A program made the translations under genes and the position numbers. A DNA stretch of 64,000 nucleotides, from positions 310,001 through 374,000 of the forward strand of contig NZ_FODT01000001.1 of the NCBI RefSeq assembly GCF_900110435.1, in the 5' to 3' direction. The notes beneath the pieces were generated by a model that did no database searches, was not told where the DNA came from, and worked only from the letters and a program-made list of their open reading frames with translations. This document shows, piece after piece, positions 27,484 through 36,944 of the stretch. The DNA is from Rhodopseudomonas pseudopalustris (GTDB lineage: Bacteria; Pseudomonadota; Alphaproteobacteria; Rhizobiales; Xanthobacteraceae). How positions within the stretch are numbered: the first letter of the stretch is position 1; each line of letters starts with the position of its first letter.

Positions 27484-28516
27484 GACCGGTCTCCGGCGCG
27501 GGTGTCGGAGCCGGCGTCGCCCGCTTGCCGCGCGCGGGTTTCGGTTCGGCGTCGCCAAACAGCATCGGCCAGAGCTGCCGGACGCCGTTCGGCAACAGCA
27601 GCACGATGGCGATGACGATCAGCCCCTCGGCCAGCTTCCATTGCTCCAGCGTCGCTTTCAGCACCTCCTCGAGCCCGAGCAGCGCCAGCGCGCCGATCAG
27701 GGGGCCGGTGACGGTGCTGAGACCGCCGATCAGCACCATCACCAGCACCGTCGCCGATTGGTGCCAGCCGAGCATCTGCGGCGCGACGAAGCCGAATTGC
27801 ACCGCGGCGAGATAGCCGGCGACGCCGGCGAGCGCGCCGGACAGCACGAAGGCGATCAGGCGGATGCGGAAGATCGGAAAGCCGAGCGCGCGGGCGCGGC
27901 GCTCATTGTCGCGCGCCGCGGCGAGCGCGTGGCCGAACGGCGAGCGCACCACGGTCACCAGCAGCGCGATCGCCGCGACCGTGACAGCGAGCACCACGAA
28001 GTAGAACGTCAGCGGCTTGTCGAGATCGAGCAGGCGGACGCCCGCGATGGTCAGCTCCGGCTTGACGTTGATGAACGCGCCATCGGAGCCGCCGGCGAAA
28101 TCGGCATCGTGGAATAGATAAAACAGCATTTCGCCGAAGGCGAGCGTCACCATGATGAAGTAGACGCCGCGGGTGCGCAGCGCCAGCGCGCCGATCACCA
28201 GCGCGGCGAAGCTCGCGGCCAGCACCGCTGCCGGCAGCGTCAGCAGCAGCGAGGCGGCGTCGTATTTTGGCGACATCAGCGCCAGCACGTAACCGGACAG
28301 CCCGAAGAATGCGGCGTGACACAGCGACACCAGCCCGCCCTGCCCGACCACCAGATTCAACGCCATCGCCAGCACGCCGAGGATCAGCACCTTGCTGGCG
28401 AACTGCACGTAGTACACCGGCACGACGAACGGCAGCGCGATCGCAGCCGCGAGGCAGAGCACGGGCAGCAGCCACGCCGGCAGTCGGGAGATTTTCTTTT
28501 GGGGCAGCGCAGCCAT
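27476..28516 (-). CDS. livM: Branched-chain amino-acid-type ABC permease LivM, with extended tail
   Basis: 346 residues with about nine membrane helices and the family signatures LNLVVGQGGLVSLCHAAFFG, GVYFIMVTLAFGEM and AARDNERRARALG. The start ATG shares a base with the livH stop (TGATG). The last 25 residues (PKPARGKRATPAPTPAPETG) are a Lys/Pro-rich cytoplasmic tail beyond the usual end. Confidence 0.93.
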   Translation of the reverse strand: MAALPQKKISRLPAWLLPVLCLAAAIALPFVVPVYYVQFASKVLILGVLAMALNLVVGQGGLVSLCHAAFFGLSGYVLALMSPKYDAASLLLTLPAAVLAASFAALVIGALALRTRGVYFIMVTLAFGEMLFYLFHDADFAGGSDGAFINVKPELTIAGVRLLDLDKPLTFYFVVLAVTVAAIALLVTVVRSPFGHALAAARDNERRARALGFPIFRIRLIAFVLSGALAGVAGYLAAVQFGFVAPQMLGWHQSATVLVMVLIGGLSTVTGPLIGALALLGLEEVLKATLEQWKLAEGLIVIAIVLLLPNGVRQLWPMLFGDAEPKPARGKRATPAPTPAPETGHA

Positions 28517-29388
28517 CAGACGTCCCGCCGGCCGAGGATGCCGTTCGGCCGCCACAGCAGCACCGCCGCCATCAGCAGATAGATCAGCATCCCGGAGACG
28601 CTCGGGAAGAACACCTTTCCGAAGGTGTCGGTGAGGCCGATCAGCAGCGCGCCGATCGCGGCGCCCGCCACCGAGCCGATGCCGCCCAGCACGACGACGA
28701 CGAAGGACAGGATCAACATGCCGTCGCCCATGCCCGGATACACCGTCGAGATCGGCGCGGTGACGATGCCGCCGAGCGCGGCGAGCGCGATGCCGGTGGC
28801 GAACACGAGGCGATTGACCTTGTCGTAATCGATCCCGAGCACCCGCGTCATTTCGCGGTTCTCGGCGCCGGCGCGCACGATCATGCCGATCTTGGTGCGG
28901 GTGATGACGATGAAGATCAGCGCCGCGACGGCGAGACAGAACACGCAGATCGCCAGCCGGTACACCGGATAGGACAGATTGGAGGTCAACTGGATCGAGC
29001 CCGACAGCCAGTCCGGCGGCGCCACCGAATGCACGTCCTTGCCGAACAGCAATTGACGCACCTCGTCGATCACCAGGATCAGCCCGAACGACAGCAGCAC
29101 CTGCGCCAGATGATCGCGGCCGTACAGCCAGCGGATGAACACGCTCTCCAGCGCCAGCCCGAGCACGAAGGCGATCGCGACGCCGCCGACCAGCGCGATC
29201 AGAAAATTGCCGGTGTAGGCGGCGATCCAATAAGCGAGGTATGCGCCCAGCATGTAGAACGCGCCGTGCGCGAGGTTGATCACGCCGAGGATGCCGAACA
29301 CCAGCGTCAGCCCGCTGGCGACCAGAAACAGCACCATCCCGTATTGCACGGCATTCAAGAACTGGACGCCGAAAGTGATCAGATCCAT
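28516..29388 (-). CDS. livH: Branched-chain amino-acid-type ABC permease LivH
   Basis: 290 residues with about eight membrane helices, GLTLVFGILGVINLAHGAFYMLGAY near the N-terminus and the EAA-like AGAENREMTRVLGID loop. Second half of the channel with LivM. It is separated from the binding-protein gene by 196 bases that contain a palindromic repeat, which may lower its expression relative to the binding protein. Confidence 0.94.
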   Translation of the reverse strand: MDLITFGVQFLNAVQYGMVLFLVASGLTLVFGILGVINLAHGAFYMLGAYLAYWIAAYTGNFLIALVGGVAIAFVLGLALESVFIRWLYGRDHLAQVLLSFGLILVIDEVRQLLFGKDVHSVAPPDWLSGSIQLTSNLSYPVYRLAICVFCLAVAALIFIVITRTKIGMIVRAGAENREMTRVLGIDYDKVNRLVFATGIALAALGGIVTAPISTVYPGMGDGMLILSFVVVVLGGIGSVAGAAIGALLIGLTDTFGKVFFPSVSGMLIYLLMAAVLLWRPNGILGRRDV

Positions 29389-29427
29389 GGATTACGACCT
29401 AACTGCACGATCGCTCCCCTCGCGTCC

Positions 29428-29531
29428 GTCATTCCGGGGCGCGAGCGAAAGCTCGCGAACCCGGAATCCATAACCACCGCCAGGGGATATGGAGTCCGGG
29501 TCTGCGCCCAAGGGGCGCATCCCGGAATGAC
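29428..29531. repeat. Paired palindromic repeat between livK and livH
   Basis: Begins GTCATTCCGGGGCGCGAG and ends GCATCCCGGAATGAC, with inner hairpins CGCGAGC-gaaa-GCTCGCG and TGCGCCC-aa-GGGGCGCA. It belongs to the same family as the copies at 44845-44946 and 43589-43626. Confidence 0.75.
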
Positions 29532-29584
29532 GTTGCTTGTTTGGTGCCGGATGGCTCACTGGCTCACCGCGCCGCAGCGGCACG

Positions 29585-30793
29585 CTACGTCATCCGACAG
29601 CCGCGCGCCGGGTCATCGACCTCGGCCTGGGCGACCGACACCATCTCGTTGCGGCCGTTCCGGACCTCGCGGAGATAGATGTTCTGGATCGGGTTGTGCG
29701 CCTTGTTGAACGACAGCGGCCCGCGCGGGCTGTCGATCCTGGCCGCCGCCATCGCCTTGATCATCGCGTCGCGCGCCGCGGCGTCGCCCTTCACCGAAGT
29801 CAGGCCGATATCGAGCAGCGCCGCGGCGTCGTAGCCCTGCACCGCGTAGATGTCGCCGTCTTTGCTGGTCTTGGCCTTGAACGCCTTGAGGAAGGCGACG
29901 TTTGCGGGATTGTCCAGATTGTCCGCGTAATGCAGCGTGGTCTTGATGCCGTTGGCCGCCTCGCCCTGCGCCTCGATGGTGCCGTCAGTGAGGAAGCCCG
30001 CGCCGTAGAGCGGGATCGACTTGTTGAGACCGGCGGCCGCGTAGTCCTTGACGAACTTCACCGCGCCACCGCCGGCGAAGAAGCTGAACACAGCGTCCGG
30101 CTTGAGCTGCGCGATCCGGGTGATCAGCGCCTGGAACTCGACCTGCGGAAACGGCAGAGTGAGATCCTCGACGATCTTGCCGCCGTTCTTGGTGAAGTTC
30201 TCGGCGAAGGCGCCGACCATTTCGGCGCCGGCGGTGTATTTCCAGGTGATGGTGACGACGTTCTTGATGCCGGCATCGGCCATCACCTTGCCCATCGGGA
30301 AGGTCGTCTGCCAGTTCGAGAACGAGGTGCGGAAGATGTTCGGCGCGCAGGCCGGTCCGGTCGCATCATTGGCGCCGGCATTGGGAATGATCAGCAGCGT
30401 TCCGCTGTCGCGCGCGACCTTGACCATCGCCATCGCCACGCCGGAATGCACCGTGCCGATCACCACGTCGACTTTCTCGCGGCCGACCAGCCGGTTCATG
30501 TTGTCGGTCGCGGCCTCGGGCTTTGACTCGTCGTCGACCTGCACGAAGGTGACCTCGCGGCCGCCGAGCTTGCCGCCGAGCTGCTCGATGCGCAGCCGGA
30601 AGCCGTCATCGATGAACTGACCGAGCTTCGCAAACGTGCCGGTGTAGGGCAGCATCAACCCGACCTTGAGCGGCGCGGCCTGCGCGATCGCAGGAGTCGC
30701 GAAGCGCGGCGCCACCGCAAAAGTAGCGGCGCCCGCAGCGCCGGTCAGCAGCGCGCGGCGGGATATCGGCGGCAATCGTCGAAGCTCGGACAT
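29585..30793 (-). CDS. livK: Branched-chain amino-acid-type ABC substrate-binding protein
   Basis: 402 residues of the type-I periplasmic binding fold (Peripla_BP_6): KVGLMLPYTGTFAKLGQ, DDESKPEAATDNMNRLV, VDVVIGTVHSGVAMA. The N-terminus PPISRRALLTGAAGAATF with a hydrophobic run and AIAQ looks like a Tat signal. The start at 30793 places this signal correctly, although the frame is open to 31042. First gene of the livKHMGF operon and the determinant of its specificity, which cannot be read from sequence. Confidence 0.92.
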   Translation of the reverse strand: MSELRRLPPISRRALLTGAAGAATFAVAPRFATPAIAQAAPLKVGLMLPYTGTFAKLGQFIDDGFRLRIEQLGGKLGGREVTFVQVDDESKPEAATDNMNRLVGREKVDVVIGTVHSGVAMAMVKVARDSGTLLIIPNAGANDATGPACAPNIFRTSFSNWQTTFPMGKVMADAGIKNVVTITWKYTAGAEMVGAFAENFTKNGGKIVEDLTLPFPQVEFQALITRIAQLKPDAVFSFFAGGGAVKFVKDYAAAGLNKSIPLYGAGFLTDGTIEAQGEAANGIKTTLHYADNLDNPANVAFLKAFKAKTSKDGDIYAVQGYDAAALLDIGLTSVKGDAAARDAMIKAMAAARIDSPRGPLSFNKAHNPIQNIYLREVRNGRNEMVSVAQAEVDDPARGCRMT

Positions 30794-31170
30794 GGCGGTT
30801 CTTCCCCTGGCGTTTTCGTTGGTTCTTTTTATCGTGTCGGGTGTTTCTTGTCCGGACACGTCATCGACGCCTCCGGCCGGGCTGCTTGGTCCCTCACCTT
30901 GGCGGCAGCATAATTCAGGAGCCGACGGAGTCAACGAACTATAATGCAGGTTAGTAGCGGCGGCGGCGGCGAGCCCGCCGCTAGACCGGCCTTTCCCGCA
31001 AGCGGAAGATGCTGCGCCGCGCCGTTTGGCACGCCGCGCCAACGATCAAAGGCGCATGTCGCTAGTCGCGCGTTATCGGCGCCCGGCCGGCGCGAGGAGG
31101 CCTCTGCGACGATGCGACGCTAGCGCCGGATCACTCATCCTCGAATTGTCATCTGCTCCAGCTTGTTGTT

Positions 31171-31216
31171 GAGCATGATCTTTTCCGGAAACCGGTCCCT
31201 GTTCGGGATCATGCTC
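31171..31216. repeat. Inverted repeat GAGCATGATC...GATCATGCTC
   Basis: Perfect 10-base arms (31171-31180 and 31207-31216) enclose TTTTCCGGAAACCGGT. It touches the TAG stop codon of the PilZ gene and may double as a transcription stop or mRNA-stabilising hairpin. A repeat of this kind is common in the family. Confidence 0.65.
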
Positions 31217-31467
31217 TAACTTTCGAACGCCACGCCGATCCTGTTCCGCTTGATCCAGACCAACCGACAATTGAGCACCTTGCCGAGGGTGGTCACCAGC
31301 CGAAACCGTTCGGGGATGTAGGCTGCATTCGCGACGTCGATCGCCGCACCTTCAGCGGAGATGTTGCGCACCAGGCAACTCAGGCTGGTGCCGTTGAAGG
31401 ATACATGGGCCGGTTCCTCGACGTCGCTTCGCGGATGTCTTCGCTTCTCGTCCACCGAATCTTCCAT
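31216..31467 (-). CDS. Single-domain PilZ protein
   Basis: 83 residues, a lone PilZ domain. The c-di-GMP motifs are present: RRHPR near residue 9 (RxxxR) and NISAEG (D/NxSxxG) near 35. Such proteins bind c-di-GMP and act on partners. It lies 112 bases downstream of the UgpB-type gene on the same strand. The stop TAG coincides with the edge of an intergenic palindrome. Confidence 0.82.
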   Translation of the reverse strand: MEDSVDEKRRHPRSDVEEPAHVSFNGTSLSCLVRNISAEGAAIDVANAAYIPERFRLVTTLGKVLNCRLVWIKRNRIGVAFES

Positions 31468-31579
31468 CTGTTTGACGCCAGCTACGGCGGTCGCCGATCG
31501 CGGTTTCAGCGAAGGAGCAACACACAGGACAGAGAAATCCGGCGCAACCCGCCCAGCGCACGCGTTGGCCGGATCGCGC

Positions 31580-32893
31580 TCATGGCTGCGTCCGTTCGAA
31601 CTGGCGCAGCAACTTGTTGCCGCGCTCGACCGCGGAATTCATCGCGGCCTGCGCGGGTTTCTTGCCCCTGAATGCCTGTTCGAGCTCGTCGTCGATGACG
31701 TCGCGGATAAGAACGAAGGAACCGAGCCGGAGCCCGCGGGAGTTTTCGGTGGGCGGCTTCGAGGTGATCTGCTCGATCGAGATCGCGGTGCCCGGATTGC
31801 GGTCGTAAAAGCCCTGCGCACGGGTCAGCTGATAGGCGGCCCGTGTCACCGGCAGATAGCCCGTGTTCTGGTGCCAGGCGGCCTGCACTTCGGGCCGCGA
31901 CAGATAGGTGAAGAACTTGGCGACGCCGTGATAGTCCGTCGCCGGCCGGCCGCGCAGCACCCACAGCGTCGCCCCGCCGATGATCGTATTCTGCGGCGCC
32001 CCGGCAACCTCCGGCCAATACGGCAGCCTGCCGTAGCCGACCTCGAAATTGGAATTGGCGATGATATCGGCACGGGTGGCGGACGAGCCGATGAAGATGC
32101 CGCAGTCGCCCTGCTGAAAGCGCGGCTCTGCGGCGGTGGCGCGGCCGGCATAGTCGAAGACCTTGGTTTTCTGCCATTCCGCGAGCGTGGCGACGTGCCT
32201 GATCACCAGCGGATTGTTGAACACCAGCACCGCGTCCAGCCCGCCGAGGCCGTTGGCCCGGGTCGCGAGCGGAAGATTGTGATAGGCGGAGAAATTCTCG
32301 ACATTGACCCAGGAGGGCCAGGAGGTGGTGAATCCGCAGGGCGCGCCCGCGTCGATCAGCCGCTTCGCCGCGGCGCCGACGTCCGGCCAAGTGCCCGGCG
32401 GCGTCTCCGGATCGAGCCCCGCCTTTTTGAACAGAGTCTTGTTGTAGTACAGAATCGGCGTCGAGGCGTTGAACGGAAACGACAGCATATTGCCGGCAAG
32501 GTCGACATAGTAGCCGGCGACCGCGGGCAGATAGTCGGACGGCGAGAACGCCTCCTTCTCGTCGCGCATCAGCTCGTAGACCGGATAGACCGCGCCCTTG
32601 GCGGCCATCATTGTTGCGGTGGCGATCTCGTTGACCTGAACGATCGCCGGCTGAGTCGACGAGCGGAACGCGAAGATCGACGCAGTGACCGTCTCGGTGT
32701 AGTTGCCTTTGTAGGTCGGCACCACACGGTAGTCGGATTGCGACGCATTGAAATCGGCTGCGAGCTTTTCGAGACGGCGGCCGAGTTCTCCGGACATCGC
32801 GTGCCACCACGCGATCTCCGTCGCGGCCCGCGCGGGCGCTGCGCCGGCGACGACTAGCAACACAAGGGCGAATATCAGCGGGATCCTGGCCAT
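31580..32893 (-). CDS. UgpB-type extracellular solute-binding protein
   Basis: 437 residues with a signal peptide (about 1-23, ending ARA) and a type-II binding fold: IAWWHAMSGELGRRLEKLAADFNASQ, NVENFSAYHNLPLATRANG and GGATLWVLRGRP resemble UgpB, the sn-glycerol-3-phosphate/glycerophosphodiester receptor. No ugpA, ugpE or ugpC homologue is adjacent, so it is an orphan here. It may share a transcript with the PilZ gene downstream. Confidence 0.85.
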   Translation of the reverse strand: MARIPLIFALVLLVVAGAAPARAATEIAWWHAMSGELGRRLEKLAADFNASQSDYRVVPTYKGNYTETVTASIFAFRSSTQPAIVQVNEIATATMMAAKGAVYPVYELMRDEKEAFSPSDYLPAVAGYYVDLAGNMLSFPFNASTPILYYNKTLFKKAGLDPETPPGTWPDVGAAAKRLIDAGAPCGFTTSWPSWVNVENFSAYHNLPLATRANGLGGLDAVLVFNNPLVIRHVATLAEWQKTKVFDYAGRATAAEPRFQQGDCGIFIGSSATRADIIANSNFEVGYGRLPYWPEVAGAPQNTIIGGATLWVLRGRPATDYHGVAKFFTYLSRPEVQAAWHQNTGYLPVTRAAYQLTRAQGFYDRNPGTAISIEQITSKPPTENSRGLRLGSFVLIRDVIDDELEQAFRGKKPAQAAMNSAVERGNKLLRQFERTQP

Positions 32894-33083
32894 CGCCCCC
32901 GCCGCCGATCACTCCCGATAGCCATTTCCTGTGCCAGTCTGCTAGATTGGCAGGACTTCTCCGGTCCCGGTCACGGGGTACAACCTTATGGGAACGAACT
33001 TGCTGCTGTCCAGTCGAGCCGCGATGCCCGGCGCAGCCGCCGCCGTGATCGGACCGGCGCTCAGCGTCGTCTCCCCGGTCGTT

Positions 33084-33131
33084 CTCTTGCTGCGCAACGC
33101 AGCGATCCTCTTGCTGCGCAACACAGCGATC
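33084..33131. promoter_or_regulatory. Tandem palindromic 24-base repeats upstream of the kinase operon
   Basis: Two head-to-tail units (33084-33107, 33108-33131) differ at one base. Each holds a dyad: GCTGCG-CAA-CGCAGC in the first and the same with one mismatch in the second. The spacing is 24 bases and the block ends 31 bases before the kinase ATG. A tandem regulator-binding site is plausible. Confidence 0.45.
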
Positions 33132-33162
33132 ACGATCCGCGAAGCCGAATGAGTTGGCCCCG

Positions 33163-35235
33163 ATGAACCCGCGCGAGGACGACAGCAGCGACGCGCAGGC
33201 GAGCCTGGCGAGCCGTTCCGGCATCGTCGGGCTGGTCCGCGCAGTCCCGATCCGCTGGCGCATCCTGTCGATCGCAGCGCTGAATTCGCTGGTTGTGCTG
33301 ATCCTCGCCAGCATGATCTGGAGCGGCGCGCGGGTGCTGAGTTCGGCCTGGGACGACGTCCGCCAGGTCCGCGAATCCGACAAGATCCTGGCGGTGCTGG
33401 AGAGCGAGACCAGCCGGCTGCAGAACCTGATTCACCGCTACATCAATCAGCCGAGCCCCGACCTGTTCGCGGAAATTCTGCTGCTGCGCGAAGCGGTGCT
33501 GGGCACGCTCACAACCCGCGCCTCGACCGATCCGATCCTGTCGGGCTCGGTCGCCGAACTCGAGCGGGTGACGGAGCGTTTTCTCAACGGTTTCGGCGAC
33601 CTGCGCGCACTGCAAAGCAAGATCAGGGACACTTACGAGAACCAGGTGCAGGGGCCGGCGCGCGACATCGCAGGGCTCTACTCCATAATCGAGGGCGCAA
33701 CCGGGCGGCGCGACGCGCAAATCTGGCCGCCGCTCGGCCGGTCGCGCGAAGCGTTCACCGCGATGCTGGTGGCGGCGAACTCTTATTATCTGTCGCTGTC
33801 GAAGGAAGCCGCCGAGGACGCCAGGCGCAATACCGAGACGATCGAGCGCACCGTTCCGGTGATGATCGATTTCGCCGACAACGATCTGCAGAGAATGGCG
33901 CTGCAGCGGCTGAAGCAGCGTACCGCTGCGCTGCGCGATGGCCTGCAGGATCTGTCGGAACAGCTCGCCAGCCGCAGCGACCTGCTGCGCAATGCGATCG
34001 ACGCCAGCCAGGCCTCGACCATCGGGGCGATCGACGCCCTCTCGGTGAAGATGCGTCAGCGCGAGCAGAAGGCGCAGGAGACGTTCGACCGGACGCTCGC
34101 CAGCATCTCGCGCAAGGTACTTTGGATCGCGGTGATCTTCATCGGCGTGATCATGGTCGCCGGCACCGTGATCGCGCTCAGTATCCGGTTGCCGCTGCAG
34201 CAGATCCTGGCGGCGATGCACGCCATCACCTCGGGCGACTACGGCCGTCGCGTCGCCGGCACCGACGCCCGCGACGAGGTCGGCGCAATGGCCCGCGCGG
34301 TGGAGGTGTTCCGCGAAAATGCGATCGACAAGCGGAAGGCCGAGGATGATTTGCGGGCCTCCAAGGAGAAGGCCGAGAGCGCGCTGCTTGAACTCAATGC
34401 CGCGCAGCAGAATCTGATCGACGCGGAGCGGCTGGCCGCGCTCGGCGGGCTGGTCGCGGGTGTTGCGCACGAGGTCAACAACCCGATCGGCATCAGCCTG
34501 ACGGTGGCGTCGAGCTTCGCCCGCAAGGCGACGATGTTCGAGGCCGAGCTGAAAGGCGACAGTCCGCTACGACGGTCGCAGCTCGACGAGTTCGTCCGCT
34601 CGTCCCGCGACGCGGCCCAGCAGCTCGTCGCCAATCTGCAGCGCGCTGCGGAGCTGATCCAGTCGTTCAAGCAGGTCGCGGTCGACCGGTCCCATGCCGA
34701 GCGCCGACGATTCAATCTGCACGAGGCGACCGACCAGATCGTGGCCAGCCTCAAACCGGTGCTGAAACGGGCACCGATCGAACTCGCCATCGACGTGCCC
34801 GAGGGGCTGGTGATCGACGGCTATCCAGGCTCCTATGGCCAGATCCTGACCAACCTGTTCCTCAACGCCGCCAACCACGCCTTTCCGGGCGGCCGCGCCG
34901 GCACGATCACGATAACCGCGCGGCAGCGCGCCGATGACATCGAGATCGTCTTCGCCGACAACGGCGCCGGCATGACCCCGGACGTGCAGCGCCAGGCGTT
35001 CGACCCGTTCTTCACCACCCGCCGCAACGAGGGCGGCACCGGGCTCGGGCTGCACATTGTTTACAATCTGGTCACCCAGCAGCTCGGCGGCCGGATGATG
35101 CTGGAATCAAGGCTGGGACAAGGCACAACTTTTCGCATTATCATGCCCCGCGCCGCCACCGGCGGCTCGACCGGCGCCGACACGCGCATCGACGGAAATC
35201 TGCAATGGCCGACCAGGACGATATCCTCCAGCTGA
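33163..35235 (+). CDS. Membrane sensor histidine kinase with HAMP domain
   Basis: 690 residues: one membrane helix near residues 35-55, a long helical periplasmic sensor (about 60-325), a second helix (about 325-348), HAMP (350-400), coiled coil, then a kinase core with the phospho-His in GVAHEVNNPIG (about residue 434), N-box NLFLNAANHAF, and DNGAGM and GGTGLGL G-boxes. It overlaps the next kinase gene by 31 bases, indicating an operon. ATG at 33163 is preferred over the TTG at 33154. The signal is unknown. Confidence 0.9.
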   Translation: MNPREDDSSDAQASLASRSGIVGLVRAVPIRWRILSIAALNSLVVLILASMIWSGARVLSSAWDDVRQVRESDKILAVLESETSRLQNLIHRYINQPSPDLFAEILLLREAVLGTLTTRASTDPILSGSVAELERVTERFLNGFGDLRALQSKIRDTYENQVQGPARDIAGLYSIIEGATGRRDAQIWPPLGRSREAFTAMLVAANSYYLSLSKEAAEDARRNTETIERTVPVMIDFADNDLQRMALQRLKQRTAALRDGLQDLSEQLASRSDLLRNAIDASQASTIGAIDALSVKMRQREQKAQETFDRTLASISRKVLWIAVIFIGVIMVAGTVIALSIRLPLQQILAAMHAITSGDYGRRVAGTDARDEVGAMARAVEVFRENAIDKRKAEDDLRASKEKAESALLELNAAQQNLIDAERLAALGGLVAGVAHEVNNPIGISLTVASSFARKATMFEAELKGDSPLRRSQLDEFVRSSRDAAQQLVANLQRAAELIQSFKQVAVDRSHAERRRFNLHEATDQIVASLKPVLKRAPIELAIDVPEGLVIDGYPGSYGQILTNLFLNAANHAFPGGRAGTITITARQRADDIEIVFADNGAGMTPDVQRQAFDPFFTTRRNEGGTGLGLHIVYNLVTQQLGGRMMLESRLGQGTTFRIIMPRAATGGSTGADTRIDGNLQWPTRTISSS

Positions 35236-36944
35236 TCGAAGATAGCGAGCCGGGGCCCGAGCCGTCGAACGCGAAGCGATGGAAGATCGCCGTGATCGAC
35301 GACGATCCAGCCGTTCACGAGGGGACACGGTTCGCGCTCAGCGACTACAGCCTCAACGGCCAGACCCTGGAAATCCTCTCGGCCTATTCGGGCGCCGAGG
35401 GCCGCGAATTGATGCGGGCCAACCCCGACATCGCCGCGGTGCTGCTCGACGTCATCATGGAGACCGACGCCGCAGGACTCGATCTGGTCGAGTACATCCG
35501 CAACGAGATCCACAACGAGACGGTCCGTATCATCCTGCGCACCGGCCAGCCCGGCCAGGCGCCGGAACGCCGGGTGATCGTCGACTACGACATCAACGAC
35601 TACAAGGCCAAGACCGAACTCACCGCCGACAAGCTGTTCACCTCGCTGACCGCCGCGCTGCGCAGTTACCAGCAGCTCGAGCGGATGGTGCAGACACGAC
35701 GCGGGCTCGAGATCATCATCGACGCCGCCTCGACGCTGTACGATTTCAAATCGATGCAGCGGCTGGCCGAAGGCGTGCTGACGCAGATCGCCTCGCTGCT
35801 CAACGTCGATTGCGCCGGCATTCTCGTGCTGCGCGACAGTGGCGACGACTTTTCGGTGCTGGCCGGTTCGGGCTGCTACAGCCGCTTCATCGGCGTGACC
35901 GGGATCAATCCGCTCGATGCCGATCTGCAATCGATGGTCGAGGAGGCGTTCCGCCGCTGCAAGCATGAGTTCGCCGATCAGCGCACCGTGCTCTATGTCC
36001 GCACCGGCAGCGGCCGCGAAGTGGTGGTTCTGCTGCAGGCGGCGCGCGAATTGTCCGACACCGACCGCTCGCTGGTCGAGATCTTCGGCAGCCGGCTGTC
36101 GATCGCGTTCGACAACGTGATCCTGTATCAGCAGCTTCACGAGGCCAACACCCAGCTCGAAGACCGGGTCGCGCAGCGTACCCGGGCGCTGACCCAGGCC
36201 AATCGCAGGCTGTCGACGCAATGGATGCGGCTGCAGCGCGCCAACGCCTTCAAGAACGAGATCCTCGGCACCGTCGCGCACGACCTGAAGAATCCGCTCG
36301 GCGTCATCCTCGGCCGCACCGAAATGCTGACCGAATTGATCAGCGCCGCCTCCTCGAAGGAGAACGTCATCGCCCAGGTCGATCACATTCGCGAGGCGAC
36401 GCGGCGGCTGACCTCGATGGTCGACCATCTGATCTCGGACGCGATGGCCGACGCCTTCGACATCTCGATCCGGCGTGAGGCGGTCGACCTCGCCGCGCTG
36501 GTCGCCGAGGTCGCCGAGGCCAATCGTCCGATGGCGCAGAACAAGCAGCAGATGATCTCGGTGTCGATCCCCGCGGCCCGGATCACGATGTGCGACTCCG
36601 ACCGGGTGCGAGAGGCGATCGACAATCTGGTCAGCAACGCCATCAAATACAGCCCGATCGGCGGCAGGATCGCGCTGCAGGTCGACGGCGACGACGACAA
36701 CACCATCATCCGCGTCACCGACGAGGGCGCCGGGCTGTCGCCGGAAGATCTCAGCCGGTTGTTCGGACGCTTCCAGCGCCTGTCCGCCAAGCCGACCGCC
36801 GGCGAAAGCTCGACCGGCCTCGGCCTGTCGATCGTCAAGAAGATCATCGACATGCATGGCGGCCTTGTCAGCGCCCGGAGCGAGGGCCCCGGCCAGGGCT
36901 CGACCTTCATCATTTCCCTGCCCGCAACACCCGCCGCATCATGA
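35205..36944 (+). CDS. Cytosolic hybrid histidine kinase with N-terminal receiver and DUF3369
   Basis: 579 residues: a receiver domain (about 28-150) with IDDDP acidic pair, acceptor Asp in VLLDVIM and Lys in YKAKTEL; a DUF3369/GAF-like region (150-315); a coiled coil; then HisKA with VAHDLKNPLG (about residue 358) and HATPase with N-box DNLVSNAIKYSP and TGLGLSI. No membrane helix. It probably relays phosphate between the upstream membrane kinase and the downstream regulator, with which it overlaps by four bases. Confidence 0.92.
   Translation: MADQDDILQLIEDSEPGPEPSNAKRWKIAVIDDDPAVHEGTRFALSDYSLNGQTLEILSAYSGAEGRELMRANPDIAAVLLDVIMETDAAGLDLVEYIRNEIHNETVRIILRTGQPGQAPERRVIVDYDINDYKAKTELTADKLFTSLTAALRSYQQLERMVQTRRGLEIIIDAASTLYDFKSMQRLAEGVLTQIASLLNVDCAGILVLRDSGDDFSVLAGSGCYSRFIGVTGINPLDADLQSMVEEAFRRCKHEFADQRTVLYVRTGSGREVVVLLQAARELSDTDRSLVEIFGSRLSIAFDNVILYQQLHEANTQLEDRVAQRTRALTQANRRLSTQWMRLQRANAFKNEILGTVAHDLKNPLGVILGRTEMLTELISAASSKENVIAQVDHIREATRRLTSMVDHLISDAMADAFDISIRREAVDLAALVAEVAEANRPMAQNKQQMISVSIPAARITMCDSDRVREAIDNLVSNAIKYSPIGGRIALQVDGDDDNTIIRVTDEGAGLSPEDLSRLFGRFQRLSAKPTAGESSTGLGLSIVKKIIDMHGGLVSARSEGPGQGSTFIISLPATPAAS

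Noticed and set aside
32942-33133. 63-codon minus-strand frame covering the tandem repeats
   Set aside because: It exists only because the repeats are multiples of three; no family or ribosome site.
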